Assembly (NCBI GenBank): GCA_945859605.1
Contig: OX243817.1
Location: 25,399,069 to 25,463,068, forward strand
DNA: 64,000 nt
Origin: Lumbricus rubellus
Taxonomy: Eukaryota > Annelida > Clitellata > Crassiclitellata > Lumbricidae
Direction of reading: 5' to 3'
Of the stretch, positions 1 through 11,117 are shown one piece after another. Both the position numbers and the translations under genes were made by a program. Below the pieces are notes generated by a model, which saw only the letters and a list, made by a program, of their open reading frames with translations, was not told where the DNA came from and made no database searches. Each line of letters starts with the position of its first letter. The stretch's first letter is position 1.

Positions 1-660
1 CAGAATCTGTACCGAAACTGAAGCTGCTATTGATTTAACTTCACTACTGCTGGCCTATAGCCTATGCCGAAGAACGTAGTCTGTGGAGACAGTGCATAAT
101 GACAATTAAAGATTTGTTATTATAGGACCTGATGTTAATCTAACAAACTGCTTTAGTAGGCTAGTTGTATGCTAATCACGAACTTAATTGACTATGCTAT
201 TCTTCACTGTTTAAAGAGCATAAAATGCGTTATATTCCGACAAGACAATTAAATAGGCGACGCAAGTGTCTGTTGAGGCAAAATCTGTAGTTTTCATAAT
301 AATCTAGAACAACAATGCTTACAGACAATATATTTGCATAGCTTTCTAATCTAGAAATATTATAATCGTGAATAAAAGTTGGATCATTTGGTGGAAAATT
401 AATGAGTCTTGACTGCTTAATTCTGCAAAAATAACTCTAGTTTGACATTTGGCGACTTATGTTGCCTCATAGGCTAAATGGAGATGTCTTTCTTACTGTG
501 AAGTAGGCCTGCCAATAAGCCTAATAGGTCTACGCATAATTATGTCTACTAGACATAATTTTGCGTAGGCCTATTAGAGACTATACATTGTCTAGTCTCT
601 TACTTTATTCAATAATTTCTGATTATTTCTCGCACAAAGTAAGTAGTATACCCTGAGGAG
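1..660 (+). repeat. 3' flank of an array gene lying left of the window
   Basis: This stretch aligns collinearly with the downstream flanks of the array genes at 30560-31130, 35135-35700, 39740-39790 and 49010-49400. Shared landmarks include a TCTGT..GAAACTnAA block at the start, CTAATGTTAATCTAACAAACTG near 130, TTTGCATAGCTTTCTAATCTAGAAA near 340 and TGTCTTTCTTACTGTGAA near 486. An AATAAA at 371-376 sits where copy 5 has one (49376-49381), so it is a candidate poly(A) signal. By alignment with copy 4, the stop codon of the off-window gene should lie roughly 130-150 bases left of position 1. The alignment is seen by eye; the off-window gene is inferred. Confidence 0.75.
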
Positions 661-1050
661 ACGGAGATTAAGGGGCAAGTGCACCTTCCAAAATGTCAGG
701 CATTTATCTTTTTCGGAAAAACACGCGTCGGGTAAAAACTAAACAAACTGGTTCAACTCTCAGTAGCACACTCCATCCATGATGGCCTTGCTCCAACTTA
801 CCCAAATTTTATTAGCAGACCTACTAGCTTAAAAACTTCAGAGGATGTGGATAGCAGAAATTCCTGGGAAAAGTTCAAAATTTACGGGAACAGTAAAATG
901 TGCAAAATTCGCGGAAAATTAGAAGTGAAATCACGCTTGTTTGCAAACTTGCCCAAAATCACGGAAGTGCCGAAAATCACGGAATTTCACGGTCTCCGCC
1001 ACTCCGAAATTTGCTATCTAAGAGTTCCTTAACCGTGGAACATGATAGAC

Positions 1051-2113
1051 CAGGCCCGGCCTTAGGGCAAGGCGAGCGAGGCATCCGCCTTGGGCCCTGC
1101 GTTTTCAGGATCCCTCGCTGCTGGGCATAATTTTTTTCTTTGTGGAGATTTACAAGGGTTAGGCCTACGTCGCACAACAACTATGCTTACAGTCAATTTG
1201 CCAAGTGAATGCTATTAGGTGATTTAGAAAGAACGAGATTTCGCAAAATCGAGTCACGGCTACTGTTGTTAGCCTATAATCCTGCATGTAGAATTTTCTC
1301 CCGAAAACAGCAATTAACTCATTTTGCTTCAAATTTGCACATGAATGTCCGCAGGCAATTTTTGAAGCAGAGGACAAAACACAATGGCAGTGGTGACACT
1401 TTTAACTAGAGCTTACAAAATCCAAAGCAGGAAATTTAGAACATGGACATTCTCATAGAGGTGTCTGAATGTAAATTTCTCAGTTTCACTTTGTGAATAC
1501 TTTGCATCATTAGGTCCTATTGTTTTCGCGCAAAGAAATTTGTCAACAAATCGCAGGCCTTATAGTTGTTAAAGTCTCAATTTTCGGGGCGGGGCAAGAG
1601 CCCCTCTCTCCCGAAGCGCAGGCGTCCATGAATTTCCATTACTGAGATAGGCCTACACAAAGTAGTAAGGGAAAGCCACCTAAGATTGGACTGTTCGTAA
1701 GATGGGACAGCCGCTGTCTATAATTGCGAAAAACGCATTACGTATAAAGTCGTAGGTCTATATTAGACTCCACCTAGCAACTATCAATACTTGCGGGGCT
1801 GCTGTCTTGGATTTTTCGATGTAATTGAAAATGTTCATGTGTGCTTATGTTATTTCACATTATTAAATTTCCCCAATCTGACATTATGGAAATTGCTGTC
1901 CTATCTTATAGATATAGTTGCTTAAGTTGGGACAAAGGCCCTATATGTAGTTATTTTTAATGACAATACAATACCGTATTTCTGGAATTTTTTCACTTTC
2001 ACATGCATCTTTGAAAGTAAAATATGTATAAGCTGCATCAGTGGGGTTTATTTTTAAATTCATGCTTGAGACCTCCTGCAGCCTTGGGCCCGCATACCCT
2101 AAGGCCAGACCTG
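1051..2113. mobile_element. non-autonomous hAT-like element
   Basis: The ends form a 17-bp inverted repeat (CAGGCCCGGCCTTAGGG on the left, two mismatches on the right). The flanking 8 bases TGATAGAC occur at 1043-1050 and 2114-2121, a perfect target duplication of hAT length. No transposase frame is visible. Part of the interior (1390-1640) resembles 45150-45410 upstream of array copy 5, so that flank may hold a deleted relative of this element. Confidence 0.85.
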
Positions 2114-3028
2114 TGATAGACACAATGATCTTGCGACTCTCAACATTTAATGTGCAGTTTTACAATGGAGTTCTGCATCTGTGAGACAGTGAAACTTTGG
2201 TCGGCGCATAAGCAGGACGGTCAGGACCGAAGAAATTCCGGGCGTCTATGCGGAGTAGCCTATTCTCGGGCCTCTAAACTGTGACGGCTCTATCAGAAAA
2301 TGTTTTTTAAAACAAATTCATTAATACCCTAATAAGAATGCGGGCTATTTGCCTATAAGATAGTAATACTTATTGTGATTTTTATTCAGTTATTATTTTA
2401 AAGTTTAAACTTATTGTAGTTATGCATAGCAGCATAAGTAATATTCCATTTAAAGAGGTAGAAACCTTACACTTCGTAGACCCAGCCTTGACTTTAAAAG
2501 TAGCCAGACTTTGGTAATTCGCTCTCTGCCTCCTCTGAGTCCTCTCGTCGGTACGGGACACAGGAACAGAGACTCTAAGTCTACGACGACAATTAGACCT
2601 ATCTGAGATTTTTCGGGCAGAAGTAAAATTTCGACCCCACCACTGAGATATCCTCTGCGCCTATGGAAACCAGTTATGCCTCCATACATCGTATAACATA
2701 TGTTATGTATCATATGGTACATGATGAAGATTGTGGCTAGCTATATACGGTAGCTATAGAAACATGGTTTGGAGACTGTGAGCCTCTGTGAGTATCAAAT
2801 TTTAAGTTAATAAATGCTTTAGCGCATCTTTCGCGTAAGAAGGTTCTGATTGCCTTTAGCTAGCAGAGTAAATGCATAAAGTCTGAAGCGCAAAAATAAA
2901 GTGCTGACTATTTAGACCTCTGTGGTAGTCTATTGGGCATGGGCCTAATCACACTGTATACCGGTAAACTGTGTTCTACTATTGTCTTACAACAGACCAA
3001 TTGATACAAGTAAGTAAATATGTTAAAG
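2114..3028. other. intergenic, with one duplicated flank segment
   Basis: No gene is supported. Bases 2390-2470 (TTTAAACTTATTGTAGTTAT..AGTAATATTCCAT..GGTAGAAACC) match 3955-4016 and 40045-40097, so a piece of the array 3' flank is duplicated here. The remainder is AT-rich with no recognisable structure. Confidence 0.5.
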
Positions 3029-3349
3029 CGGGGTGTCAAACCTTTTTTAGTGGCGGGCCTGTTTGAACATCTTCTAACAAGTGGCGGGCCAGTGTGAGCA
3101 TTTTCCAGCAAGTGGCGGGCCAGGGTGTCGAAGCTCCTAAGCAAAATTGGGTAGTGATCTGAGAGGGAGCTCCGGGTTTGGTCAGCCAATTCCCAGAAAA
3201 GTCCAAATATTGCGAAAAGATCTTGATTCAATGTCCACTTTTCGCTTCTTATTAAATTTTGACAACATTTTAAATAATTTTTTAATCTTTAGGGAAGGTT
3301 CCGCGGGCCAGAAAAAAATCGTTGGCGGGCCAGCTCTTTGACACCCCTG
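3029..3349. mobile_element. decayed hAT-like MITE
   Basis: The ends carry inverted GGGGTGTCAAA motifs. Behind the left end the block AGTGGCGGGCC is tandemly repeated three times, and GCGGGCCAG repeats lie inside the right end. The CAGGGGTGTCAAA end with GGCGGGCC subterminal repeats is typical of hAT/Charlie-type elements. The expected 8-bp target duplication is not clean, so the copy is old. Confidence 0.6.
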
Positions 3350-3479
3350 TTTACAGTTAAAGGGAAGAATATCCCTTAATACAATGGCTGATCGCATTTC
3401 GCATACAATGAATTTACGTAGTTCATGTCAGTTCTAAAAATAATGAAGACAACATAATTTTAAATAAGACGACTAGATG

Positions 3480-4440
3480 AAGATTCATGGGAGCAATAAT
3501 TCTAAGACCTGGTCCGAAGCAAAACGAATAGGATTACATGAATACTATTGGCATGCAACCAAGCCCGACCAGTCATTCAGTATGTCATCATCGTAGAGTT
3601 TAGTTTGCTCAAAGTCGAGATCTAATTGCGAAACTTAAGGCGCTGGCTTATATGTTTGTTTGTTTTTGTTTGTATGTGCACTTCTTATAGCGCCCATTCA
3701 AACTCTCTCTACTCATAGGCGCTGCCGAATGCAGAGCGGACACTGCACCGGAGTTTCACGCCAAAGCGCTGACCAATTGTGAGTGAAGGACTTGCCCATG
3801 GTCCTTATGCGGCGAGGTGGATTCGAACCTCGAACCTTCCGGCTCTAAGGCAACGTCGCCACCACTACACCACCGCGCCCCACATATTAACTTATATTTA
3901 GGCCTACCGGGTACCTATAAGTCTAAAAATGATGATTTTATCCAGTTGTCATTTAGAAGTTTAAACTTATTGTAGTTATGTGTCAGTAATATTCCATTAT
4001 AAAAGGTAGAAACCATGTAAATTATATCTCCCTGCTTGCTGATTAACTTGAGCTCAAAAGAATTCAAGCTCCAACCACCTTCCCCCCACGCACGAACATA
4101 CGCACGCGCACGCGTAAATACGCACAACTTATTAGCCTACTCAAGTTCAGTGTGGGTGGAATCCGATTTTACATATTTTGTCAGGATCTTATCTGATGGG
4201 CCTACATAAAATAAGCGGCGGTGTCTATCGCCAAAAAGCTAATGAAGTAATTCATCCATTTTCAACCTATCCGAAATTATATGCAGAGTAGGCCTAACAA
4301 GTAATTTAACTGTGAATTACTAATTAGCCTTCTAAAGACAATTAACGTAGGCCTACATGTATAACTGATTTATAAGTTACCAATTACTAGATAAATTTGA
4401 TGAAATTACGGCATAATTGTAGTAGTACAAATTAATTACG
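3480..4440 (+). repeat. second block of array-gene 3' flank
   Basis: It aligns with 39870-40420, downstream of copy 4: GGCATGCAACnAAGCC, GTCATTCAG.ATGTCATCAT, AGTAATATTCCATTATAAAA and a CACGCACG-rich tract all recur in order. Together with 1-660 it makes 1-4440 an extended 3' flank of the missing left-hand gene copy, interrupted by the elements at 1051-2113, 3029-3349 and 3653-3881. Confidence 0.65.
3653..3881 (-). mobile_element. tRNA-headed SINE
   Basis: Read on the minus strand, the head holds an A box (TGGTGTAGTGG, complement of 3862-3872) and a perfect B box (GGTTCGAATCC, complement of 3819-3829). A body follows, then a 3' segment with GCGCCTATGAGTAG and GGGCGCTATAAGAAG, and a TTTG-type tail. 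The 3' segment resembles the 3' ends of the L2/CR1-type LINE copies in this window, for example the complement of 14060-14110. It sits inside array-flank sequence. It is not a functional tRNA gene, because no acceptor stem closes after the B box. Confidence 0.8.
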
Positions 4441-4556
4441 TAATTTTGAATACACAATTAAATTACTTAGGGATCTATATCATCAGAAAAAAAACTCAAG
4501 TAGGAATCGCATGCCTTTCTCCCCCTTCTTTCTATGTGTAGGCCTAATATTGTGTC

Positions 4557-4690
4557 TAGTGGCGTAGTCAGGAATTTCTGGCGGTGTTATGGCCGGATGC
4601 TTTATTCTTATAAATTTGGAGACAAAAAAATTAAAAACTTTTTCGTAAGCCAATGGGGGTTTAACCCCATCCCCCTTGTCCACGCCACTG
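4557..4690. mobile_element. short hAT-like MITE, decayed
   Basis: The left end TAGTGGCGTAG and the right end complement CAGTGGCGTGG form an imperfect inverted repeat. The flanks ATTGTGTC and ATTGCGAC match at 6 of 8 positions, as expected for an aged 8-bp target duplication. The interior has no coding capacity. Confidence 0.5.
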
Positions 4691-5329
4691 ATTGCGACAG
4701 AAGTGCCTATTGTTTTACTTTTCTTTAAGAAGAAGCAGCTGTTCAAAGATGTGCCCAACAATTTGATAAGACAATAATTGTGCTTCCTGAGATTATCATC
4801 GTTTTGAACAGCTCTTGTATTTGGCCTTTAATTTGAACCATGATTGTCATTAGATTAACTTTTATCACTCTCACCATGAATTATTTCAAAAAACGTCCCA
4901 TCAAAGACAACTCTAAATGCAGCCTGCAGAGAATTTGGAATCATAAAAGTCTATGCGAAATGTCATTCCAAATTTCCGTTTAATTTTATAAAGACCAATT
5001 CGTTCAGAAATCATTTTATACATGTAAAGACAAAGGAATTTTCTAACAAAGACTTGTCCTGAAGCACCTCATATAAATTCCCATTTGAAAACGTACGATC
5101 TACATGAGTGTGCGATTTGTGCACAAAGTCGTCGGTACAAACGGCAGCTTCTCAATCACTGGAATCATTGTAAAAGCACAAATCGTGTGTCTTTGAAATC
5201 GTACCATGGTCTGGCTTATGAATGAATGAATCAATTTCTGAATCATACAGAGTTGTCAGTTAGGCTACTATATGGCAGCATGTGTCTACATATTAGGGTG
5301 GAGATTGGAAAGAAAAAAATTGGAAATTG
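4691..5329. other. intergenic, nothing recognised
   Basis: AT-rich sequence without a supported gene. I saw no terminal repeats or coding remnants. Confidence 0.4.
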
Positions 5330-6058
5330 GTTACGTTTTTCAACTTTTGACATTCTCTTAACACCAAGCACTTAGAGCTCATCAGCGATCATGCACAGCA
5401 GGAGATTGTCTGGTTGTCTGAAGTATAAGCCTAAGCATCTCGTATTTGCACAATGGTTTCGTGTAGGCCTATTTTATATACAAAACCACACCGAGCATCA
5501 TTCTTATTCTGGAACCACTGACAGACAATAATTAGATCATTCTAAAAAGCTCCGTGGTGTTGTGTTTGAACTCAATAAATTATAAATACTAATTGACGTA
5601 GTAGTGCATGTAAGCAGATCAAAAATATCTGTTTCACTTAGACTTTGGTCACTGGTCACACGATCTTGAAAAGAAAAAGCCTGGGAAGATGCCCCACGCT
5701 TGGTGGCTGTCAAAGGAAAATCAAGTACTTAGACTTTAATGGGAAACTTTATACGCAACAACACAATTGAAACAGCACTTGGAACTTGTCGTATCATCGT
5801 ATGGCCAGGTTTTGTATGTAAGTGAGACCGTCGTGGAAAACTATAGACGTCTTCATGCTTAGCAGAAGATTCTCATTCTCTATTATGATTTTATGATTCA
5901 CTAAAAGATCCAGTGATTAAGAGGGATCTTTACTATTGCTTCACACACTCATGGCGACAATGATATCCTGCTGTGCATGATCGCTGATGAGCGCATAATT
6001 ATATCAATGTGTTAGGTGCTATGTCTATGAGAATGTCAAAAGTTGAAAACCGTAACAG
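5330..6058. repeat. long imperfect inverted-repeat element
   Basis: The arms 5330-5412 and 5965-6058 are inverted copies: TTTTCAACTTTTGACATTCTC and GCTCATCAGCGATCATGCA on the left both recur complemented on the right. The ~550-bp spacer has no long frame. This is the layout of a foldback-type non-autonomous DNA element, but the outer ends and target duplication were not resolved. Confidence 0.55.
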
Positions 6059-6189
6059 AATGTAATACGTATAGTGCTTCGAAGTAGGCCTACTGCATCG
6101 AAATTTAATCTCGACAGATTAGGTAGATTTACTCAACTTGAAAGTAGGCGAGTTTTGCGCAGTTGCTACAATTTTATCCGTAACTAGCT

Positions 6190-6310
6190 GTACCCGGCCA
6201 CGCGTTGCTGTGGCAGAAAAGACCTCCCCTCTCCCTCCCCCTCCCTCCCCCTCCTCTCCCCTCCCCCTCTCCTCCCCTCCCCCTCCCCCTCCACCTCCCC
6301 CTTCCTCACA
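6190..6310. repeat. polypyrimidine tract
   Basis: About 80 bases (6223-6305) consist almost only of C and T on the plus strand, preceded by a CTGTACCCGGCCACGCGTTG motif that looks like the end of a repeat family. A similar GGGTACC/AGCTAG end occurs in opposite orientation near 57590-57608. The purine strand gives spurious Gly/Glu/Arg-rich frames that are not genes. Confidence 0.6.
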
Positions 6311-8425
6311 CCGTTCCTTGCCGACAGCGACATTTGCGCTATCGCGACTTTTGGGCGATTTTTGGGCAACCCTGATCGCCTCGCGACTTTTGGACGACTT
6401 TACAACGTGATTCCGGGACAACGCGTTTCGAAAATCTGTCAACCCTGTGGCTTTGTTGAATTTGCAAATGGCGGTCGAGCGGAATGCAAACTTCACTTTT
6501 TGTGGAAAAGATTGCGTTTTTTCGGATAAAAAGCAAAATGGACACTGTCCTATTGGAATGGAAGGTTTTGTTAAATTTTCAAAACAATCTGTGCGTAAGT
6601 TTTCGAGAACACTGGGAACAAACTATTGGAAAGTTTCATTTTTATTTATATAGATAATCAATTTGCAGAACAGCTTAAATTTCTTGTTAGACTACTGCTG
6701 GACTGCTGGTCAATGGTCATGCTCCAGAATTGGGCAGTTTTCAATGTCATACTGAAAGTGTTTTTCAAAGGTATGTTAAAATATTGACTGCAGCTGCTGC
6801 ATCAGTAGCTTTGGTATAGTGGTAGCCTACAGACAACAAGGATGATTTTGTTCGAGCAACATTACGTTCGCGAGAAGTGACATCGAATTCATAGGCGCCA
6901 AGTTGACCCGAAGAGTGGGGGTGCCCAAAGGAATGGGGAAAAACGCGCGCGTGAGCGCGCGAAAAATTTCTTTACCCTTTTTTATAGGACACTTATTGAA
7001 ATCACCACTGTTTATAGGCGCAGGCTTGGTCCTACTTTGAAGGGACGAACTTGAGGCCAAAGGATGATCGCCGAAAAGCACAGCGCCTAGCAGGGAAGGG
7101 ATTTGGGAAGGGATGTGCTCCTCTCCATTTTGGATTTTTTGTTATTGCCACACTGCGATGGTAACATCTTAGGCTATCATTTTGACGTCATGACATCCTT
7201 GTCAAAATTTCCTATAATCTCATTGCTTAAAGACATGATTTAAAACTTCAATAAAATAACGTTCTTCCGAATTTCATTTTTTTGATCATTCTTTGTATTT
7301 CATGTAGCCTACTTCGCTTGGAATCCGCACTGAAGAAAAGCACAATCTTCGTATGCATGGGCGTCTTGGAGCACTCTCTCCCAATTAGGTCAACAGACTC
7401 AAATTTTGCACAAGAAATCAAACAATTAGCCACTATTAGTGAGCCAATATTAACACTGTGGAATAGTTTTTCAAATAGTCTTTCAAGTAGTTTTGAAAGA
7501 CAAAATAATATCCCGCTTTTATGATGCTGGGAGGTGACTCTCGAGCAGTGATGAACATTATTGAGCATGTATACAACTTACGGAAGCGGATCGAATAAGA
7601 AGGATTTCGGGGTTTCATATAGTTAGTACATTGTATTCGCTGATCGGCTGAGAACCAATGGAGTTCAGACTACCTGATGGGGTAAAAGTGTAAAACTGGA
7701 GTAATTGTAAGGTAGAATAACTGAGATTTTAAAAGTATATTAAAGATGGAATGATTTTTTACTGATAAGCAATCCCAACAGAGAAAAATATCTTAAAAGC
7801 ACATCTTGCCGGCTGATTTCAGGTGGTGCCCATGCATAGGAGGGCCTCGCATGGCCACTTTCTGGTGGTGCTGAGCACTCACGGGCCTCGCAGAGTCGGC
7901 GCCCATGACACCGAGACTTGAAATAAAAAAGACTACTGCGACCACTCAAAGATATAGTGGTTGCCAGAAACTTTCAAAGAACACGATTACTTCCTGATGA
8001 TCATCAATAATAATGCATGCAAATGATGCATAAGACAAAACGTCTGACGTATTGTAACTTTATCCCACTGTGACGGCAATACGATTTTCATTGACAATCT
8101 TTTTATGTACTAGTACTGTACTGAAAGTACTAGTACGTGCACTAGAGGGCGCATGCAGGCCTACCTAATAGGCGACCAGGAAAGAGCGTAAGCGTTAGTT
8201 TATGGAGGTGAGAATATAGAAATGACTTAATAAGACAAAAAATATTATGGAGCAAAGATGATTAAAGAACGAAACATGGTCAGTTAGATATTTTTAATCC
8301 ATAAAAGTTATTATAAAATAATACGATTGATCGGCACTTTATTTATTATAAAAAGCGACTTTGATTCCAGAAAGCTTTTGAGCTACTAAAATGATAAGAT
8401 TAATAGTCATATTCGAAAAAGACAG
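6311..8425. other. intergenic with a decayed repeat block
   Basis: No gene is supported. Bases 7015-7170 resemble the interior blocks at 9840-9960, 49860-49975 and 59090-59175 (GCGCCGAG-like motif, then GGGAGGGG, then ACATTGCAATG-like sequence), so they are probably a decayed relative of those elements. A small palindrome with TACTAGTAC on both sides lies at 8107-8137. Confidence 0.4.
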
Positions 8426-8429
8426 CTAC

Positions 8430-8510
8430 CGATAATTCATTCATTCATTCATTCGGAAGACTTATAGGCCTATAGCACCCATAGAGAAGCCTACTCAGAG
8501 ACGCAATAAT
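8430..8510 (-). mobile_element. L2/CR1-type LINE or SINE 3' tail
   Basis: On the minus strand it reads CTCTGAGTAG..GGGTGCTATAGG..ATAAGTC followed by ATGA/AATG repeats, matching the 3' ends of the other LINE copies here (22130-22195, complement of 14060-14110). Confidence 0.55.
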
Positions 8511-8639
8511 GCAAAGGTACATTCAGTCCAAAAAAGCTACTGAGCCGCTAAACATACTAGAATGATCGTTATAGGCCTATTCGAAAAATATATTTGCCGA
8601 TTAAGCTTGCAGTTGAGGTTGTGGGAAATACCCCTTATG

Positions 8640-9035
8640 TAGACCATATTCGAGTGTGTCCCATACTCGTCAACTTGTTGTCTTAGCCGATCAGCGCACT
8701 CCTTCAACTTCTTTTCCCTAGAGGTGGATGATATTCATTGTTCTCTTTTCATTTCGCCTTTTAAAGCTTGCGCCTTTTGACTTCTCGACCTGTCAAGATT
8801 GCCTTTCAATGAACGTTTGTTCTATTCATTATCGCTCCCTTGATTGAGCCCTTTTGATTTATCTTTCAGGGTTACTATCAACGGGACGTAAATAAAATGG
8901 GCGCAATCAAAAAGGGCGAAAATCAATAGTCAATAGAGCGCATGGCCATTAGAGCGCATGGTCTAAAGGACATAAGCTTACAGCATAAGAGAAATCAAAA
9001 GGGCGCAATCAAAGGGGCGTAGGATCAAGCTACAG
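8640..9035. repeat. region with repeated inverted AAAAGGGCG motifs
   Basis: The motif ATCAAAAGGGCG occurs in both orientations several times (around 8750, 8770, 8850, 8905 and 8991). TTGATTGAGCCCTTTTGATT at 8851 is an almost exact inverted copy of the sequence at 8991-9011. This suggests a small non-autonomous DNA element with subterminal repeats, but no boundaries or target duplication were found. Confidence 0.35.
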
Positions 9036-9527
9036 TGTGTAGAGTGGTTTTATATTTTCCATAGAACAGTAGGCCTATATATCCTACTGATTATGGTCTG
9101 AGATATAATGGGCATTATAGTGAATAGTATCAGACGGGGAGGGTGGGGTAAATTTCTGTACTTTGTTGCACTTGAATCAGCTTATCCTTATGCTCACGTA
9201 GGTCCTAAATTACTGACCATTACACAATGAGCAAAAATTGTTGTAAATGGTACACAAACAAAGCAGAATGTACTCAACTACCAATAAATAATAAATTATT
9301 TGTGAATCAAGTACCAGTGATGTTGTTTTACTAAGTGTTCAAGGAACAAAACATTTTGAAATTTGACATTTTTGAAATTTGAAAGATAACACTAGGGAGA
9401 AGCCCTTTAGTTGCGAAAATATAATTTGTACAAATATTATTTCAGCAGTAGATTATACAGGTTTTCAATGACCCAAAGCATGTTAGATTGTTATAAGAAT
9501 TACCTATCACAGGAATAGGCCTAATAT

Positions 9528-10395
9528 AGGGTGACCATTTTCTGACCGTCAAAAACCGGGACACTTTTCGAAAATATAAATTGTTAGCCTAATTCCTTAA
9601 ATACAGCCTATACAGGGCTCTAGGCCTACGATCGAAGGTCTACTAGCCGTAGGCTATAGACTCATTTAAATTTAATGCCAAGCAAAGACTTCAGTGTAGA
9701 AATCTACAACCTGCTCTTGTACTCAGTGCACTTAATGCAGTAGCCTACAGTGCCTATTTATAATTGAGAGCAGTTTTCAATCGGTGCACAGTGGGTAATC
9801 TACAGGACAATTTAGACTTTCTGGGGTGCATAGGAGCGTCGGGCGAGACGACCACCGAGGCGCTCAACGCCGAGTAGGGAGAGTGGTATGGGGAGGGAAT
9901 GTGCCCTTCGTCATCCTTCTTTTAAGTTCCACATTACAATGACAGCATTTTAAGTTGTCGACAGAAATTGCTCTATTTTTCAGTGCTGTCATGAACGGTC
10001 GAATTTCCTTACGGCCCTGACGCTATTATATACTTGGAAAAATGTTTGCCGAAGTCGATAATACGTGTAGATCTGGCGCCGCCATTGAAATTGTAGGTCA
10101 CCTATTACAAAAACTTTCTCTGTAAAGTTATTAAATAAACTCACTAGCCAACTAAAGATATAGCCTTATGTTCCATAAAAATTGACAACTACTCTTTCGA
10201 TATGACTTTTTGGGTTAGGCTACAAACTACACTTTGTTCTGTGATTTACATAAAACTAACGCTTTCAAGATCCAAATTTCCTTTTTGTCAAAAACCGGGA
10301 CAATTCTGCCATTTTCCCAAAGTCGTCGGGACATCGGGACGCACCACGAAAAACCGGGACATGTCCCGGAAAACCGGGACGTATAGTCACCCTAG
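9528..10395. mobile_element. non-autonomous hAT-like element
   Basis: The ends are inverted AGGGTGACYAT motifs followed by several copies of AACCGGGACA, a known hAT end type. The 8 bases CCTAATAT flank it at 9520-9527 and 10396-10403, a perfect target duplication. The interior (9840-9960) shares a block with other elements in the window (59090-59175, 49860-49975). No transposase frame is visible. Confidence 0.85.
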
Positions 10396-10399
10396 CCTA

Positions 10400-10926
10400 A
10401 TATCACTTGATTTTCTTCTAAGCAATATGTTTACAAAACAGCATTGGTCAAACATCAAAGACAATTAACTTATTAAATGCGTGAATAAATGCAAAGGGTA
10501 AATAAATTACAAATCTCTTGAATAACTTATAAGAGATCTAGAAACCGAATAATTAACAAATAGGAAATAACATATATTATGTAAAAGTAAAATTTAGCGC
10601 AGTATATTATAACAGTCATCATAATATTATAATGTAAACAGCAACTCAGAACAATAATCATTTTGTCAAATTTTTTGGCGACGGAAAAGCCATTTCTGCG
10701 GAAACTTGCCTTCTAGAGATGCCTAGATTAGGCATAGACATTGTCAAGATATCATCCATTTGTTCTACCAGTGAAAGATGTCAAAAACTTTATTCCGAAG
10801 GTTGTCTTTGCTGGTGCCGCGTGGCAGAGTCTCCGCCCTATTAGTTCCCCATATGGAAACTTTATTTCGAAACAGATTCTTCCCCCCGGTGGACCTGTTT
10901 CAGAATAAATTCGCCTCGAAGACTAT
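10400..10926 (+). repeat. upstream flank of array copy 1
   Basis: Bases 10540-10800 align with 26345-26625 upstream of array copy 2: CAGTATATTATA, AATGT.AAnAGCAACTC.GAAC.AT.ATCATTTTG, GATGCCTAGATTA and CATCCATTTG occur in order. The Gypsy element at 10927 therefore inserted into the 5' flank of copy 1 and moved this part ~5.9 kb away from the gene. Confidence 0.6.
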
Positions 10927-11080
10927 TGTAGTGTTTAAGGATAATTATAAATGCGCTATATAACTGATAGTGAACGATAGGTGGCGCTAGCGTCAGAAAG
11001 AGTAGGACTCTATGTACGAACTGGGATGAAGAAGGACTTGCTTTATCGTTAAGTAATAAACGAAGTGTTAAAACATTACA
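10927..11080 (+). repeat. 5' LTR
   Basis: Every base matches 16640-16793. It starts TGTAGTGTTTAAGG and ends AAAACATTACA. It holds GCTATATAAC (possible TATA box) and AATAAA at 11055-11060 (possible poly(A) signal). At 154 bp it is short for a Gypsy LTR. Confidence 0.95.
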
Positions 11081-11100
11081 TTTGGCGACGAGGAATATTC
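11081..11100 (+). promoter_or_regulatory. primer-binding-site region
   Basis: TTTGGCGACGAGGAATATTC directly follows the 5' LTR, where the tRNA primer of minus-strand synthesis pairs. TGGCGACGAGGA-type sequences are frequent at this place in invertebrate Gypsy elements. I did not assign the cognate tRNA. Confidence 0.6.
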
Positions 11101-11117
11101 GAACACGCGAATGAACT

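Noticed and set aside
770..845. HSIHDGLAPTYPNFISRPTSLK-like text resembling a LINE C-terminal peptide
   Set aside because: It is only about 25 codons without a matching 3' tail, too little to call an element.
3653..3881. Possible minus-strand tRNA gene with A and B boxes
   Set aside because: The boxes are intact, but no acceptor stem closes and a SINE body with a LINE-like 3' end follows.
6119..6496. Gly/Glu/Arg-rich frame on the minus strand
   Set aside because: It is produced by a polypyrimidine tract. The flanks show no coding character.
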